In this document: positions 40,734 to 42,625 of the stretch, piece by piece | Layout: each line of letters starts with the position of its first letter | How positions within the stretch are numbered: the stretch's first letter is position 1 | NCBI RefSeq assembly: GCF_000373185.1 | Contig: NZ_KB890646.1 | Location: 1 to 42,625, forward strand | DNA: 42,625 nucleotides | Direction of reading: 5' to 3' | Origin: Segatella paludivivens DSM 17968 = JCM 13650 | GTDB taxonomy: Bacteria; Bacteroidota; Bacteroidia; Bacteroidales; Bacteroidaceae | The notes under the pieces: generated by a model | What the model was told of the DNA's origin: nothing | What the model saw: only the letters and a program-made list of their open reading frames with translations | The model's database searches: none | Made by a program: the position numbers and the translations under genes

Positions 40734-41446
40734 AGCAAGCACTTATAAATAAATATATCAAGGGACTTTCAACCCATAAAGAAGAGATGCTACTGAAATC
40801 ATTACTTCAGCAAATTCCTTTTGAAAAGCTTTCTTCTATGGAGAAAGATGTACTCGCTATGCTTTGCTTTGACTTTTCTTATGATGATGACGAAGATATC
40901 TTCAGCGAGGATTACTCGGCCGAATACAATCGCATCATCCAGAAGCGAAACAATATTCATACCATCATCGAGGAACTTCCTCAAACGACAAATGAAACGA
41001 AAGAAAAACCAAAGATCATTTCTTTGGTGTGGAAGATTTCGGCTGTAGCAGCCGTTGTTGCTTTACTCTTCACTTTAGCTCTACCCTTGATGAAACAAGG
41101 AGACAAGACTGTTGCTGAAACAAAGCCTAAAATGGAAAATAAAGTGACTAGAGAAAAAGCTACAGATGAAGACACAAAGAATATGAGCAAGGACTCTGTT
41201 GACAATAAAGTTCAATCGACAAAAAAGTTTGTTCGACAACCTATCTGTCGTCCTTTGATGGCGAAAATAGAAGTTCCAAAGGTTGAAGAGAAAGATTCCA
41301 CACCTGTAAATGTGAGCAACACCCCTACTGTTAATAACCAAGTAGCTGCGGATAAACTGGATGATACCAGCAAACAACGCCGCAAACGTGTTGACGATAT
41401 TGTCAATCATTACATGGCTTCAGTAGATTACAACGATCCATTTTAA
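40730..41446 (+). CDS. Single-pass membrane anti-sigma-like protein (cassette 2)
   Basis: A 238-residue protein. The N-terminus LINKYIKGLSTHKEEMLLKS matches the anti-sigma motif of the other cassettes. A long acidic stretch (about 48-60) precedes one membrane helix at about 100-121 (VWKISAVAAVVALLFTLALP). The periplasmic tail is rich in Lys, Thr and Glu with low complexity, again as in cassette 1, and ends KQRRKRVDDIVNHYMASVDY. The ATGA overlap with the sigma gene is conserved. It has no sensor domain that I recognise. Confidence 0.8.
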   Translation: MKQALINKYIKGLSTHKEEMLLKSLLQQIPFEKLSSMEKDVLAMLCFDFSYDDDEDIFSEDYSAEYNRIIQKRNNIHTIIEELPQTTNETKEKPKIISLVWKISAVAAVVALLFTLALPLMKQGDKTVAETKPKMENKVTREKATDEDTKNMSKDSVDNKVQSTKKFVRQPICRPLMAKIEVPKVEEKDSTPVNVSNTPTVNNQVAADKLDDTSKQRRKRVDDIVNHYMASVDYNDPF

Positions 41447-41460
41447 AATAGAATACATCT

Positions 41461-42333
41461 ATGAAAAAAATAATATTTATCATTATAGCCATTCTTGCAC
41501 CAGCTATTGGTTGGTCACAGAATCCTATATTAGACCATATAAATGAACTCAACAAATTGGGGGATGGTGTGATGCATTATAGCATCAATTATTTTGGCAT
41601 TCAACAAAATTTATCATATAATTATAAGAATCTGAGCAAAGAAGACATCAATATTATTCGACACCTGATGTTTGAAGTTGAGGGCAAGACCAAACTAAGC
41701 AATCATTACGAATGCCACGAGGCTAATATTGACACTATTGCTTATCGCATGTTAGTCCAAATAGACTCCGTGAATCGTTATGCTGTAAGCAGTGAAATAG
41801 TTAATCATGGTGCAAAAGGTTTTATCAATGTCAATCAGACTAGTACAGTAAATCCCCAAACAGACATTTCAAAAGAAGAGACTATCAAGAAGCTTTTTGA
41901 GGAAACAATTCATAAAGCAAATATTACCGGTGAAAATGTTTTTTTCGATGAGAGCAAGGACTTTTCTAAATTTAAACCTGAAATTGGCGATGAAATCAGT
42001 TCTACTAATCGTACAGCAAAGGCGAAACTTTATATTTTCCCAAACGAAGGCAATGGCTTTTGTGAAAAATTCGAGAAGTATTTGCTTGATAATCTCAAAA
42101 GCATCAACCATCCTCGCATAATAAATATAAGAAAAGGCATTGGAAAATCTATTAATAAAAACTATAAGATTGTCTTTATTGGTTCATTTAGAGGCGATCA
42201 AGAAACGCCATTCTATCTTTCTATTATATATAATGGGAAATTGAGATTGCTTGTAGGCAAAGGTCAAGACATCTATATTCCAGCGTATTGGTTCATGACC
42301 AAGCAGGAAAAAACAGCAAATAATATTGAATAA
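41461..42333 (+). CDS. Secreted protein of unknown function (cassette 2)
   Basis: A 290-residue protein with a signal peptide ending IGWSQ (residue 20). It lies 14 bp after the anti-sigma gene. The mature part has no known motif: the N-terminal half is helical and polar, and the C-terminal half has the strands AKLYIFPNEGNGFCEKFEKY, NYKIVFIGSFRGDQETPFYL and LRLLVGKGQD. It occupies the same place as the 349-residue protein in cassette 1. A further secreted-protein gene follows 19 bp later, so the transcript may be longer than in cassette 1. Confidence 0.75.
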   Translation: MKKIIFIIIAILAPAIGWSQNPILDHINELNKLGDGVMHYSINYFGIQQNLSYNYKNLSKEDINIIRHLMFEVEGKTKLSNHYECHEANIDTIAYRMLVQIDSVNRYAVSSEIVNHGAKGFINVNQTSTVNPQTDISKEETIKKLFEETIHKANITGENVFFDESKDFSKFKPEIGDEISSTNRTAKAKLYIFPNEGNGFCEKFEKYLLDNLKSINHPRIINIRKGIGKSINKNYKIVFIGSFRGDQETPFYLSIIYNGKLRLLVGKGQDIYIPAYWFMTKQEKTANNIE

Positions 42334-42352
42334 CAAATTAACAAAGAAAATC

Positions 42353-42625
42353 ATGAAAATAAAAATATATTTACTTGCTGTATTTTGCATGGCTGCGATC
42401 TATGCAAAAGCAGAAAAGACTATTGCTTTTAATCATCCTGTAGCTGTTTATACAGCTCCAGTCAACCTCTTTCAGAAGAATACGACATTGGAGTTTGTTA
42501 AAGTTGAATTCACAGATTCTGCGACTGTTGTGACTGTAAAGACTGACAATTCAGAGAAATTAATTTTTAGCAATCGTATAGCTTTAGTATCTGAAAGCAA
42601 ACAGTATTATAATATTCATGGATTC
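42353..42625 (+). CDS. Secreted protein, partial at right edge
   Basis: From ATG 42353 the frame is open to the window end (91 codons). It begins MKIKIYLLAVFCMAAIYAKA, a signal peptide, then AEKTIAFNHPVAVYTAP and TTLEFVKVEFTDSATVVTVK, a beta-rich pattern reminiscent of the N-terminal domain of some Bacteroidetes thioredoxin-like (TlpA family) proteins. The diagnostic thioredoxin part would lie beyond the window, so the assignment is tentative. It is 19 bp after the cassette 2 secreted protein and probably co-transcribed. Confidence 0.6.
   Translation, partial: MKIKIYLLAVFCMAAIYAKAEKTIAFNHPVAVYTAPVNLFQKNTTLEFVKVEFTDSATVVTVKTDNSEKLIFSNRIALVSESKQYYNIHGF

Overview
The window looks like a chromosomal segment of a Bacteroidales bacterium, most probably Prevotella or a close relative. 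The evidence is the A+T-rich sequence, the many promoters of the Bacteroidetes type (TTTG, about 20 bp, TAnnTTTG), the abundance of ECF sigma/anti-sigma pairs, secreted proteins ending their signal peptide in 'AQ', and the topA-aroK-speA-argB gene order. It is a mosaic of housekeeping operons and accessory islands, cut at both ends: an HU-like gene runs off the left edge and a secreted-protein gene off the right edge.

Left part (1-9 kb). An HU-like DNA-binding protein and a VirE/VapE-type primase-helicase-like ATPase form a locus with shared short sequence boxes upstream of both genes. lgt follows. Next comes a minus-strand group: a repeat-rich secreted protein, an ECF sigma factor, a FecR anti-sigma factor, and an STN-domain protein. 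The last carries the same 16-residue repeats instead of the usual TonB-dependent barrel. This resembles a cell-surface signalling system with a non-standard outer-membrane partner.

Accessory island (about 9.6-13.3 kb). This very A+T-rich stretch holds a small unknown gene and a compact two-gene bacterial ubiquitin-like conjugation system. Gene 1 fuses two ubiquitin-like domains to an E2-like domain. Gene 2 fuses a JAMM peptidase to an E1-like adenylyltransferase. The genes overlap by ATGA and are followed by a strong hairpin. This is the most interesting system in the window: the ubiquitin-like domains have no free di-glycine end, and the E1 appears to lack the usual cysteine in its catalytic loop.

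Middle (13.9-23.2 kb). Secreted carbohydrate-related enzymes: an alpha/beta hydrolase, a GH43 glycosidase, a sialate/xylan O-acetylesterase and a lipase-like esterase. With them are a thioredoxin-fold lipoprotein without CxxC, a NUDIX hydrolase, two unknown secreted proteins and a degraded gene. No SusC/SusD pair is present.

Housekeeping block (23.3-34.5 kb). topA, aroK, speA and argB, followed by an ECF sigma/membrane-protein pair on the plus strand. On the minus strand a P-type Ca2+ ATPase, ribF and a CPBP protease form an operon whose promoter sits in the first copy of a tandem 73-bp repeat.

Right part (34.9-42.6 kb). A tRNA with a CAT anticodon and a TPR protein precede two tandem cassettes of the same design: ECF sigma factor, single-pass membrane anti-sigma-like protein, secreted protein of unknown function. 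A fragment of an ABC-transporter ATPase lies between the cassettes.
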